Assembly (NCBI RefSeq): GCF_001305515.1
Contig: NZ_LJYW01000001.1
Location: 792,307-856,306 of the forward strand
Direction: 5' to 3'
DNA: 64,000 nucleotides
Source: Prosthecodimorpha hirschii
Lineage (GTDB): Bacteria > Pseudomonadota > Alphaproteobacteria > Rhizobiales > Ancalomicrobiaceae
Below are positions 36,432-45,500 of the stretch, piece after piece (the stretch's first letter is position 1; each line of letters starts with the position of its first letter). The notes under the pieces were generated by a model, which was not told where the DNA came from, did no database searches, and saw only the letters and a program-made list of their open reading frames with translations. A program made the translations under genes and the position numbers.

Positions 36432-38147
36432 ATGCGGCATTTTCTTGCAGCAGCCATTGCATTGTCGATCACGGCTCCGGCCGCGGCCGGCGAACTTCCG
36501 AACGGGGTTGCCTCCGGCGACGTGACCGCCAACAGCGCGGTCATTTGGGCGCGCGCGGCCGTCTCCGGGCGGATGAAATTCGAAATCGCCACCGGCAAGA
36601 ACTTCAAGTCCTATATCGGGACCGCCATCAACGTGTCCGACACGGCCGTGCCGCACAAGTTCCACGCCACCGGCCTCCTCCCGGACCGCATCTACGAGTA
36701 TCGGGCCACCGACGCCGCCGGCAACCGCAGCGCCGGCCGCTTCCGCACCCTGCCGCAGACCTGCGCCACGTCCGACGTGCGCTTCGGCGTCAGCGGCGAC
36801 TGGCGCGGCGAGATCGCCCCCTATCCGTCGATCCGCAACGTGCCGGATCGCGGCCTGCAGTTCTTCGTCGAACTCGGCGATACCATCTATGCCGAACGCT
36901 ATTCCGGCCCCGAAACCGGCATCGTGGCGTCGACGCTCGCCGACTATCGCGCCCGCCACACCGAGGTGCTGACCGCCCGCTACGGGATGAACACCTGGAA
37001 GGATCTGCGCGCCACGACGCCGGTCTTCGCCATGATCGACGATCACGAGGTGGTCAACGATTTCGCCGGCGGCGCGGCCCCGGGCACGGATCCGACCCGG
37101 TTCGATCAGACCGGCAATTTCATCAACGAAACCAACCGCTACAAGGCGGGCATGCGGGCCTTCTCGGACTTCATGCCGATCGTCGACCAGACCTGGTCCT
37201 CGGCGGATCCGCGCTTCAACGGCAAGCCGAAGCTCTACCGGTCGCGCATTCTCGGCAAGACCGCGATGTTCGCCATGGTCGATGCCCGCTCGTTCCGCGA
37301 CACCGAATTGCCGGGCGTGACCGACCTGACCAACACGACCGAGATCACCAACTTCCTGGTCGCAAGCGCCACGCAGGCGCGCACCCTGCTCGGCGGCGAC
37401 CAGTTGGCCCAGCTGAAGGCCGACCTGCTCGACGCCAAGGCGCGCGGCATCCAGTGGAAGTTCGTGATGCTGCCCGAACCGGTCCAGAATCTCGGCGTGC
37501 TCGCCGCCTCCGACCGCTACGAGGGCTATGCCCGGGAGCGCAACGACCTGCTCAAGTTCATCGCCGACAACGCGATCGACAACGTGGTCTTCGTCACCGC
37601 CGACCTGCACGGCACCATGGTCAACAATCTGACCTACGACGTCGGCAATACCCGCCTCGCCTCCAAGGCCTGGGAAATCGTCACCGGCGCGGTCGCCTTC
37701 GAGGATCCGTTCGGCCCGACCATCGTCGACCTCGCCAAGCAGGTCGGCCTGATCGACAACAGTCAGTACACCTATTACCTGTCCCTGCCGACGGCGCCGG
37801 ACGCGGATGCGACCGTCAACGACAAGGACGACTTCGTCGCCTCGGTGATCAATTCCTCCATGTCCGGGCTTTCCTACGATCCGCTCGGGCTCGCCGGCTC
37901 CAACGTGCCGGCGAAGCTGACCAAGGGCGGCTACGAGGCGATGCACAGCTACGGCTGGACCGAGTTTGCGATCAACGCCAAGTCCGGCAAGCTGACCGTC
38001 ACCACCTGGGGCATCGCCCCCTATGGCTACGACGATCTTCAGTCGAACGCCCGCAACCAGATTCTCGCCCGCAAGCCGGCCATCGTCAGCCAGTTCGAGG
38101 TCAATGCGGCGGCGGTGCCGGCCGGGAACTGCCGCGGCGCCAACTGA
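36432..38147 (+). CDS. PhoD-like alkaline phosphatase
   Basis: A 571-residue secreted phosphatase. A signal peptide (MRHFLAAAIALSITAPAAA) is followed by a fibronectin-like N-terminal domain beginning NGVASGDVTANSAVIWARA, a hallmark of PhoD. The metallophosphoesterase part has FVELGDTIYAE, the FAMIDDHEVVNDFAGG metal motif, and VVFVTADLHGTMVNN near residue 390. It would release phosphate from phosphodiesters or monoesters outside the inner membrane. No Tat twin-arginine motif is visible at the N-terminus, unlike typical PhoD. A possible Pho box is just upstream. Confidence 0.88.
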   Translation: MRHFLAAAIALSITAPAAAGELPNGVASGDVTANSAVIWARAAVSGRMKFEIATGKNFKSYIGTAINVSDTAVPHKFHATGLLPDRIYEYRATDAAGNRSAGRFRTLPQTCATSDVRFGVSGDWRGEIAPYPSIRNVPDRGLQFFVELGDTIYAERYSGPETGIVASTLADYRARHTEVLTARYGMNTWKDLRATTPVFAMIDDHEVVNDFAGGAAPGTDPTRFDQTGNFINETNRYKAGMRAFSDFMPIVDQTWSSADPRFNGKPKLYRSRILGKTAMFAMVDARSFRDTELPGVTDLTNTTEITNFLVASATQARTLLGGDQLAQLKADLLDAKARGIQWKFVMLPEPVQNLGVLAASDRYEGYARERNDLLKFIADNAIDNVVFVTADLHGTMVNNLTYDVGNTRLASKAWEIVTGAVAFEDPFGPTIVDLAKQVGLIDNSQYTYYLSLPTAPDADATVNDKDDFVASVINSSMSGLSYDPLGLAGSNVPAKLTKGGYEAMHSYGWTEFAINAKSGKLTVTTWGIAPYGYDDLQSNARNQILARKPAIVSQFEVNAAAVPAGNCRGAN

Positions 38148-38223
38148 CGCCGGTTCGACCGGCGACGGATCGCCGAAAACCGATCCGACGCCGGTCAAAC
38201 CCTTGACGTTTCAGGACATCCTT

Positions 38224-38251
38224 CCCGATCGGACGATCCCGTCCGATCGGG
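38224..38251 (+). terminator. Terminator-like hairpin after the phosphatase
   Basis: An 11-bp perfect stem (CCCGATCGGAC/GTCCGATCGGG) with a 6-base loop, 76 bases past the stop. No T-run follows. Confidence 0.6.
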
Positions 38252-38334
38252 AGACGTCGTTCCGGTCGGCGGCGTCGGGCGGCCGGTCCGGGGCAAGTTT
38301 GGCCGGCCCTCTTCCCCTCGCGCGCCCGGACCCC

Positions 38335-38340
38335 TATATT
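38335..38340 (+). promoter_or_regulatory. -10 element of ssrA
   Basis: TATATT stands out in GC-rich sequence, just ahead of the tmRNA acceptor part. No convincing -35 box was found at 16-18 bases upstream. Confidence 0.5.
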
Positions 38341-38348
38341 CACGACGT

Positions 38349-38679
38349 CGTCGCAAGGCGACTATGGCGATAAACGGCCGTTGTAATAAGCCTTTCGGAC
38401 CCGGGGGCGGTACCCGGCGCCTCCACCCGAACCCGTCCGGCACGATGCCGGGGCGGGTTCCGGCGGGGGCGAACTAGGATCGACGAGGGCCTAAAGAGCG
38501 TTCTTTCGCCCGGCATGATACCGCCGTTATCGGGTCAAATTTATAGTTGCCAACGACAACTATGCTCCGGTTGCGGTTGCCGCGTGAGCGGTAACTAATC
38601 CGGTACCAAGTCCTGGCGGGTAGCACCGTCAGGCGGGGTTCGGAGGTACCTGGCAACAGAAACCTCCACTTCCCTTTCC
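38349..38679 (+). ncRNA. ssrA: Transfer-messenger RNA, circularly permuted two-piece form
   Basis: It rescues stalled ribosomes and tags the unfinished protein. The gene shows the permuted alphaproteobacterial order. First comes the acceptor piece, ending in the T arm and acceptor strand (CTTTCGGACCCGGGGGCGG to CGCCTCCACC, to about 38427). Next is a hairpin spacer (38429-38460, GAACCCG/CGGGTTC stem). Then comes the coding piece starting GGGGGCG at 38465, which pairs with CGCCTCC of the acceptor strand. The tag ORF at 38549-38587 reads ANDNYAPVAVAA, then TGA. The outer ends are estimates. The terminal CCA is not encoded after ACC. sspB follows directly. Confidence 0.93.
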
Positions 38680-38717
38680 AGTCCGCCGACGGCGGGCCGT
38701 ACCGACCGCGGACCAGA

Positions 38718-39332
38718 ATGACCGAGCCGACCCAGGATTTGATCCGCTACGACGTCCTGGTGCAGGAGGCCCTGCGCGGCGTGGTCCGGAAGGTACTGCA
38801 GGAAGTCGTCAAGACCGGCCTGCCCGGCCAGCATCATTTCTATATCTCCTTCGATACGCGCCATCCCGGCGTGCGCCTGTCGACGCGCATGCGCCAGCGC
38901 TATCCCGAGGAGATGACCATCGTCCTGCAGCATCAGTTCTGGGATCTGGTCGTCACCGACCATGCGGTCGAGGTCGGCCTGTCCTTCGGCGGCATTCCCG
39001 AACGGCTGCTGGTGCCGTTCACGGCCGTGAAGGGTTTCTTCGATCCGTCCGTGCAGTTCGGTCTGCAGTTCGAGGTGCGCGACGAATCCGAGGCGGAAGA
39101 CGACGACGACGAGGTCGTCGCCGAGGATGTCGAGACCGCTCCGGACGCGGCGGCCAAGCCGGCCGGCCCGCGCATCGTGCCGACCGAGCCGTCCCGCATT
39201 CCGGAGATCAAGCCCGAGCCGAAGCCTGCGGCCGCCGCGGCACCCGAATCGCCGCCGTCGGACCGCAAGACCGAGGAGCCGCCGCCGTCGGCGACGGTCA
39301 TCTCGATGGACAGCTTCCGCAAGAAGACCTGA
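38718..39332 (+). CDS. sspB: SspB-type ClpXP adaptor
   Basis: It tethers ssrA-tagged proteins to the ClpXP protease. The 204-residue protein has the SspB core (residues about 1-120: IRYDVLVQEALRGVVRKVL, FYISFDTRHPGV, YPEEMTIVLQHQFWDL, VGLSFGGIPERLLVPFTAV), an acidic stretch (EAEDDDDEVVAEDVE), and a long Pro/Ala-rich linker. The C-terminal tail ends SMDSFRKKT, the kind of short peptide that docks on ClpX. It begins 38 bases after the tmRNA end, so adaptor and tag RNA are neighbours here. Confidence 0.94.
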   Translation: MTEPTQDLIRYDVLVQEALRGVVRKVLQEVVKTGLPGQHHFYISFDTRHPGVRLSTRMRQRYPEEMTIVLQHQFWDLVVTDHAVEVGLSFGGIPERLLVPFTAVKGFFDPSVQFGLQFEVRDESEAEDDDDEVVAEDVETAPDAAAKPAGPRIVPTEPSRIPEIKPEPKPAAAAAPESPPSDRKTEEPPPSATVISMDSFRKKT

Positions 39333-39645
39333 GCGCGGCGCGGGCACCCGGCCGGTCCCGCGGACCCGTTGCGCCTGCGGGTTCCCTGTCCGGAGGTCCG
39401 GTCCGGCCCGATCGCCCTCCCCCGGCGCGCCGATCGGGGCCCCGCTCGTGCGGCCCCGCCAGCCCCCGCCGCTCGTCGCATGCGCCGACGTCGCCGATCG
39501 CATCGCCCGAAGCCGGCGCGACTCCTCATCATCCATGCGTTAACGGAGTACCGTCATACCCGGAACGGGGACGGAACGGGTTGCCGTTTGCCGAGGTCCG
39601 TGTCAGAAAGGTTATTGTCAGGTTCAAGGGACGGAGATCCGGGCA
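39333..39645. other. Intergenic region sspB-DUF4169
   Basis: About 310 bases. GC-rich until about 39530; the last 100 bases before the DUF4169 gene are less GC-rich and may hold its promoter. No ORF or hairpin with a clear role was found. Confidence 0.5.
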
Positions 39646-39831
39646 ATGGGCGAAATCGTCAGCCTCGGCAAGGCGCGCAAGGCGAAAGCCCTGGCCGAAC
39701 GGCGCGAAACCGCGGCGGAAAACCGGGTTCGCTTCGGCCGCACCAAGGCGGAACGGACCGCCCAGTCGGCCGAGACGGACCGGACCGAGCGCCGGCTCGA
39801 AGGCCATCGGCGGGAGGGAGACGAATCGTGA
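39646..39831 (+). CDS. DUF4169 family small protein
   Basis: A 61-residue, highly charged helical protein (MGEIVSLGKARKAKALAERR ... ENRVRFGRTKAER ... ERRLEGHRR). The ENRVRFGRTKAE motif and location next to sspB and an RHH protein match DUF4169, a family of unknown function found in Hyphomicrobiales. Its stop overlaps the next ATG by one base (TGATG). Confidence 0.85.
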   Translation: MGEIVSLGKARKAKALAERRETAAENRVRFGRTKAERTAQSAETDRTERRLEGHRREGDES

Positions 39832-40118
39832 TGGAGCAGCGTGCGTTGAAGACCCGGGTCCTGCCGCCTGAGGCCTCGCCCGCCCCGGGCATGGACAAGC
39901 GTTCGCTGACCATTGCCGGCCACCGGACCAGCCTCGCCCTGGAGGCGGAATTCTGGGACGGGCTCGAAGAGATCGCCGCGCAACGCAGCCTGACCTTGCC
40001 GCGCCTGATCGCCGAGATCGACCGCACTCGCACGGCCACCAATCTCGCCTCCGCCGTGCGGCTCGCCGTCCTCGACCACTACCGCACCCGCGCCGGCCGC
40101 ACCGACCTGGTCGCCTGA
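39831..40118 (+). CDS. Ribbon-helix-helix domain protein
   Basis: A 95-residue protein whose C-terminal 65 residues carry the RHH-4 type domain: KRSLTIAGHRTSLALEAEFW is the beta-strand and first helix, and RLIAEIDRTR and NLASAVRLAVLDHYR complete the fold. Such proteins may bind DNA or act as antitoxin-like partners. It is translationally coupled to the DUF4169 gene by a TGATG overlap. No toxin gene is adjacent. Confidence 0.85.
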   Translation: MEQRALKTRVLPPEASPAPGMDKRSLTIAGHRTSLALEAEFWDGLEEIAAQRSLTLPRLIAEIDRTRTATNLASAVRLAVLDHYRTRAGRTDLVA

Positions 40119-40580
40119 GTTCGCATCGCCCGCCCCGGCCGACCGATCGTCCGGAGCGTCGCGCCTCGGCCTCCGGGTCGTGTCGACGGCGTGGTCCCTG
40201 GCCTGCGGGCGGGCCGAACGGGCCGAAGCCGCGGTCCGCCCATAAGCGGACCCGCCGGACCGCCGCCCGTCGCGGGCCGGCGCCCCACTCCTGTCGGCAG
40301 GTCGGCCGACAGCCGATCGTGCCGGTGCCCTCCCGAACGCCGCGGCAAGCGCAAACAGTCTGACCGAAATTGCCGCCACGGTTGGGCGGGTTCAGCCCAT
40401 CGAGCCGCGACCGGACAATGAACGGCCCCCGCGACGGCGTGGCGGCGCGGGGGGCGTTCGAGCATCACGCCGGCCAGGCCACGGCGGATCGGCCATGCCA
40501 CCGCCTGGATCGCCTCGGGCGCATCGGCCCGGCCACCCGGACCGGCCTCGACGACCGGACCGGGTCCCGGGGGGCAGCGA
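40119..40580. other. Intergenic region RHH gene-bfr (convergent)
   Basis: About 460 bases between convergent genes. It contains the hairpin at 40420-40459. Short ORFs here are poorly supported and I see nothing else. Confidence 0.5.
40420..40459. terminator. GC-rich hairpin between convergent genes
   Basis: GAACG...CCCCCGCG pairs with CGCGGGGG...CGTTC around a 12-base loop. No T-run on either strand; it could serve both the RHH and bfr transcripts. Confidence 0.45.
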
Positions 40581-41060
40581 TCACTCGCCCAGTTCGCCCA
40601 TATGCTTCTGCGCATAGAGGGCGACGCCGATCGACTTGATCAGGTCGCGCTGCGTCTCCAGGAAGTCGATATGGCCTTCCTCGTCGGTCATCAGGGCGAT
40701 GAACAGGTCGCGCGACGGGTAGTCCCTCACGGTCTCGCAGTAGGACGCCGCCTCCTGGTAGAGCGCGCGCGCCTCGATCTCGGCGGCGAGATCGGACAGG
40801 ATGACCTCTTCGATCGTCTCCCCGATGCGCAGCGGATCGAGCAGCTGCAGGTTCGGATGGCCCTCCAGGAACAGGATGCGCTCGATGAACCGGTCGGCGT
40901 GGTTCATCTCCTCGATCGATTCCTTGCGCCAGAACTTGGCGAGGTCCTTGTAGCCCCAATTGTCGAGCACGCGATAATGCAGCCAGTACTGGCTGACCGC
41001 GGTCAATTCGCTGCGCAGGCCGCGATTGAGATACTCGATGACTTTCTGATCACCTTTCAT
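40581..41060 (-). CDS. bfr: Bacterioferritin
   Basis: It stores iron as a mineral in a 24-subunit shell with haem between subunits. The 159-residue protein has the usual length and the start MKGDQKVIEYLNRGLRSELTAV with ferroxidase Glu18. The block KESIEEMNHADRFIERIL supplies Glu51, haem Met52 and His54, and DEEGHIDFLETQ gives Glu127 and His130. GGAG precedes the ATG at 41060. A BFD-like ferredoxin gene lies about 670 bases away in the same orientation. Confidence 0.97.
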   Translation of the reverse strand: MKGDQKVIEYLNRGLRSELTAVSQYWLHYRVLDNWGYKDLAKFWRKESIEEMNHADRFIERILFLEGHPNLQLLDPLRIGETIEEVILSDLAAEIEARALYQEAASYCETVRDYPSRDLFIALMTDEEGHIDFLETQRDLIKSIGVALYAQKHMGELGE

Positions 41061-41731
41061 GGGCAACTCCACAGCGTTTGCAGGAACTCGGGAAACGGTA
41101 CATGGGCTCTTCCGCAGCGACGGCAAGCCCCCGATCCGGCCGCTTTGCCGGATGCGAGAGACCGCCCCGTTCGCGCCATGCGATACGACCGGGATCGGCT
41201 TCGGCGATCGAATCCCGCGCGCGTCCTTGCGCCAGGCTCAAGCCGCCCGACCGGCCGCCGGACGGTCCGGGTCCATCGACCCGATCCGGCACCGACAGCG
41301 GGCGATCGGACGGCCCGCCGACCCCGTGTCGCCGCCGCCGTCTCACGGGCCGCGACCGACTGCGTCGGCGACGCGGACCGTCGGCCGCCAGCCCGAGCGC
41401 ATCTAATCACGGTTGACCGAAGCGATTAAGGGGCACGCGGACGAGAACTGGTCCAATTCACAATCAATCGCCCGATATTCCATTTTCATCAAATATGTAG
41501 CGCCCGCGTTGCGGACGAAAGACACCGGCAGGGACGAGCCGGATCCGGCCGCACCGCCGGCCTGCGACCTGCCATCCGGCGCGCGCAAGCCAAGCCGAAC
41601 GGTGTTCGGCACCCAGGATGCGAGGGGAAGCGCGAGGAAAAAGCGGCGGCCGGCCACCGGCCGCACGGGTCGGCACGCCCGTATCGTGGGCCGGACAGCG
41701 GTCTCACCGGCCGGGCCCGGTCTTCCGGCGG
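41061..41731. other. Intergenic region bfr-bfd
   Basis: About 670 bases. A less GC-rich stretch at about 41440-41510 contrasts with the surrounding sequence and may hold the bfr promoter. Open frames on both strands here show neither family similarity nor good starts, and I do not call a gene. Confidence 0.45.
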
Positions 41732-42043
41732 CTATTCGGCCGCGACCGCGTAGACGTCGTCGAACCGATAGGTCTCGTCGCGCCCTTCGATCCTTTGAGC
41801 CTCCTGCACGTCCTGCAGGGCTTCGATCATCGCGCCGGCCGGGCAGACCGCGCAGCCGACCTGGCAGGCCGCGCCGTGCTCGACCAGCATGCGCTGGATC
41901 GTCGGCAGGCAGCGGCCGCATTCCGGGCGGCAATTCATGCACTTGTAGACCTGTCCGGCGGTGCGCGGCCGCGGTGTCCGCTCGATGGCCAGCACATCGC
42001 GGATCTGTCGGTCGTTGATAACGTTGCAGTGACAGACGATCAT
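41732..42043 (-). CDS. BFD-like [2Fe-2S] ferredoxin
   Basis: A 103-residue protein starting MIVCHCNV. The Bfd iron-sulphur pattern is present: CHC near the N-terminus and CMNCRPECGRC around residue 40. Bfd proteins deliver electrons to release iron from bacterioferritin, and the bfr gene is next in this direction. It is longer than the usual 65-75 residues, because a C-terminal extension with a further CQVGCAVC cluster is added. ATG 42043 is chosen; a TTG at 42055 would add four residues. A possible Irr box lies upstream. Confidence 0.85.
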   Translation of the reverse strand: MIVCHCNVINDRQIRDVLAIERTPRPRTAGQVYKCMNCRPECGRCLPTIQRMLVEHGAACQVGCAVCPAGAMIEALQDVQEAQRIEGRDETYRFDDVYAVAAE

Positions 42044-42133
42044 GACAACCGACAATCCAGAAGCCTGATCTTCAGGTAAAGGAGGCTCCGGTTCCGGTCA
42101 ATAGGTAGTCTGACGCGCCGCGTTACATCGGAA

Positions 42134-42148
42134 TTATAGTCATTCTAA
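42134..42148. promoter_or_regulatory. Possible iron control element (Irr box) upstream of the BFD-like gene
   Basis: TTATAGTCATTCTAA resembles the TTAGAA-N3-TTCTAA dyad bound by Irr in Hyphomicrobiales (11 of 15 positions by eye), in an otherwise GC-rich region 91-105 bases before the ATG. Confidence 0.4.
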
Positions 42149-42505
42149 GGTAGTGGCGACCGGCAGCGGATCGGTTCCGCGGGATCGACATCCGGAATCA
42201 GGCGCGAGACCGCATCGGCCTCGGCCGAGAGCAAAGCTGCCGTCAGCGCGCGGGAGGTCGGACCGGTCAGAGGCCGCATCTCGGGCCGGTACTCCGGGCA
42301 GTTCTCCGGGGCAGTTCTCCGGAGCGGTACTCCGGGCCGCCGGAGCGGTACTCCGGGCCGCCGGAGCGGCATTCCGGGCCGGCGGCCCGATCCCGCTTCC
42401 GCCGGCGCCCGGCTGCTCATGCGACCGAACGCGCCGCATCGCCGGCCTGTTCTCGCCAGGCCGAGCGGCGACGGTCGCTTGCGAACGGGGCGTGCGGGGC
42501 GCGGG
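42149..42505. other. Intergenic region before the AsmA-like gene end
   Basis: About 360 bases. Its right half contains the tandem repeats at 42291-42390. Minus-strand open frames through the repeats give low-complexity PGVPLRR sequence and are not called as genes. Confidence 0.5.
42291..42390. repeat. GC-rich tandem repeats
   Basis: Imperfect head-to-tail copies of units such as GCCGCCGGAGCGGTACTCCGG (about 22 bp) preceded by shorter CAGTTCTCCGG(G) units. Each copy is itself partly palindromic (CCGGAG/CTCCGG). Confidence 0.8.
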
Positions 42506-45500
42506 CTACGGACGGCCGATCGGCATGGGGGGCACCGGTGGCGGACCGGGCGAGAAGAGATCGAGCGGCGCGCGGTCGGCATTGATCGACGGCGCCGGCC
42601 TGGTTCCCGGCGCCGGTCCGATCTGGATCGGCGGCGGCAGCGGCGCGAGGCCGGGGGGCTGCCCGCCGGCATTGGACCCACCGCCCTGCGTCGACGAGCG
42701 CCGCCGCTCCTCCTCGGTCCGACGGGCGGCTTCGGCAGCTGCTGCGGCCGCTGCAGCCGCGGCATCGGCCTTGCGCTTCTCCTCGAGGCGTCGGGCCGCC
42801 TCGGCGGCGTCGCGCGCGCGCCGCTCCTCGTCGAGGCGGCGCTTCTCCTCGTCGGCCCGGCGCTGTTCGGCCTCGCGGGCCTCGCGCGCCTCGCGCTCGA
42901 TGCGCAGCTTCTCTTCGCGCAGCCGTTTCGCCTCGCGGGCGAAGCGCTCGCGCTCCATGATGTCCTGCTGCAGGACCTCGACGCGGCTGACCTCGCGTTC
43001 GAAGGCCCTGAGGGTCAGGAAGGCGTTGAGCGGGGCCACGTCGAGGCTGCGTACCGGGGCATTGAGCGGACCGCGGAACAGCACCCCGACCTGCGGATCG
43101 GCGCCCGTCACGGCATTGCGCCCGGCATCGGCCTTGATGGTCCAGTCGGCTTCGAGCGTCCAGCGGCCGAGATCGAGCGAGGCCGTGCCGCTGGTGCGCA
43201 CCGGTCCGCTCGCCACCGCCACATCGCGCAGCCGCACGATCCCGCCCCCGATCGAGAAGGCGGCATCGACCCGCTCGAACGGCAGTTCACCCGCATCGAG
43301 CCGGCTCTGGAACAGGGTGCGGATGCGATCCTCCTTCAATTCCAGTCCGTTGTCCGCCGCCGCGACGACCGCATCGAAGGCCGCCGGGTTCACCGACCGC
43401 AAGGTTCCGTTGCGCAGCCCGAAGGCACCGCCGCCCGCCGCGCCGGAGACCAGCGACGCCACCGAGCGGCCGGCGGTCTCGAAGGTCGCCGTCAGGTCCA
43501 TCTGACCCGAGGCGACGGCGCGGCCGTCGCGTCGCCAGACCAGTTCCCCGAAGGCGGCGCCGTCGATCTTGATGTCGCCCGAAACGGCCACGCCGCCGCC
43601 GGCATTGCCGCGCATGCGCATCTGGCCACTGGCCTTGCCGCCGGCGAGCCCGCCGGAAAACGACTCCACCGCGACCTCCCCGGGCCTGAGCCGCAAGCGG
43701 AATTCCGGGCGCTCGACCACTCGCTTGTCGGCCATCGCCAGCGCCTCGGCGCTGATCCGCAAATCCGCCGCCAGTCCGGTCACGGACGGCCCCGGCAGCG
43801 CCTGTCCCGGCCAGGCCTGCCCGGCATCCGGCAGCGCCTCCAGGCTGCCGGCGCCGAGGCCGAGATCGATCAGATCGGCCAGCCCGATCGTGCCCAGTTC
43901 CAGGCGCCCGTCGAGCTTGACCGGCGTGGCCCCGAGATCCGCCGTCGCCTCGCCGCGCAGCGGCCCGGCCCCGAGCCGGCCGTCGATCGCCTTCAGCGTG
44001 AGCTTCGGCCAGGTCCCCGAAAGACCGGCCCCGAGATCGACCGGCAGACGGCCGAGCGGCGTGACCGCCGGCTGGCCGAGAACGGTCAGAACCGGCCCGA
44101 GATCGGCCGAGACCAGCCGCCCGCGCCCGTCGACGGCGAGACGCCCGTCGTCGCCGGCGATCACCCGCCCGGACAAAGCGAGCCGGCTGCCGAGCGCCTC
44201 CAGTTCGGCGGTGCCGTCGAGCCCCGTCGCCGGCACGCCGGCGAGCGTCACGGAGGCCTGCCCGGCCGCCCCTTTCAGCGACAGGGCCGGAATGCCGAGC
44301 TGGCGCATCAGCCGCCCGCCGTCGGGTCCGTCGAGCCGGGCGTTGAGATCGATCCGGCCGGCGCGCCATTCCGCGGGGCTGCCGGCGAGCTTGCCGGCCA
44401 CCGCGAGCCGGCTCGGCCCGGCCGTGCCCGACACGTCGAGCTGCAGGTCGCCCCGCTCGCCATTGGCCTGGCCGGTCAAGGTCAGCCGCGCGTCGAGCGG
44501 GGCCAGATGCGGCGCGGCGGCGGCGAAGCGATCGAGCGCCGGCGTATCCGGGAACAGCGAGCGCAGCATGCGCACCAGGCCGTCCAGCGTCGCCGCCTTG
44601 ACGGTCGCCTGCAGGTTGCCGTCGGGACGGGCCGCGAACCGATCGATCCGCCCGGTCATGTCCAGCGCCGCCCCGGCGGCATCCTGGACCGACAGACGGC
44701 TGACCTCGACGCTCTCGCCATCGACCGCGAGCCGGGCGGAGACGCCGCGCGCCGTGACGCCGCCGAGCACGAGCTGGCCGGCATCGAGATCGATCCGGGT
44801 GGCGGCCGGCGCCAGACCGGCGGGACTGGCGAACAGCCCCGCCAGCACGCGGATCTGGTCGAGATCGAGCCGGTCCGCGGTGATCCCGGTCTCGACGCGC
44901 GGCGCGCTGCCGATGCCGGACACCTGGACATGGCCGCGCACCTGCGCGGCGCCGATGCGCGCCAGCATCTGGTCGGCCCGGAAGCTGTCGGCATCGATCT
45001 TCAGGATCGCGTCGACGCTGACGGGGTCGAGCCGGCCCTGCACGCCGCCGCGCCGGAGCCAGGCCGCGAAGGCGTTCGGCTGCTCGGAGGCGACGTAGAG
45101 ACGGCCGTCGAAGGCGGGCGCGCCGGCCAGCGACAGCCGGCCGGAGGCGGTCACCTGGCTGCGTCCCGGCAGGCGCGCGGTCAGTTCCTCGAGCGAGTAG
45201 CCGCCGGGCCGCGGGCGGGCGATCAGCCGCAAGTCCTGCAGGACGCCGCCGCCGACGACCAGGCCGGGTACGTCGAGCGCCAGCCGGCCGGGCATGTCCG
45301 GCACGGGCAATCCGGCAATCGTGCCGAGCACGCGCCGCGCGACCCCGTCCAGATCGACCGCCTCGCCGACCCGGCCGGCAAGCGCCCGGTCGAGATCGAT
45401 CTGTTTGGCGGTCAGGGCGAGGTCGAAATTCGGCGTCAGACCGAGGTCGATCCGGCCGCGGCCGTTCAGCTGGTAGGCCCGGTCGTCCGGCCCGATGGCA

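Noticed and set aside
41403-42018. Open frames on both strands between bfr and the BFD-like gene
   Set aside because: Arg/Pro-rich translations with no family similarity and no good ribosome site.
42140-42439. Minus-strand ORF through the 42.3 kb repeats
   Set aside because: Translation is only repeat-derived PGVPLRR-type sequence; other frames are equally open.
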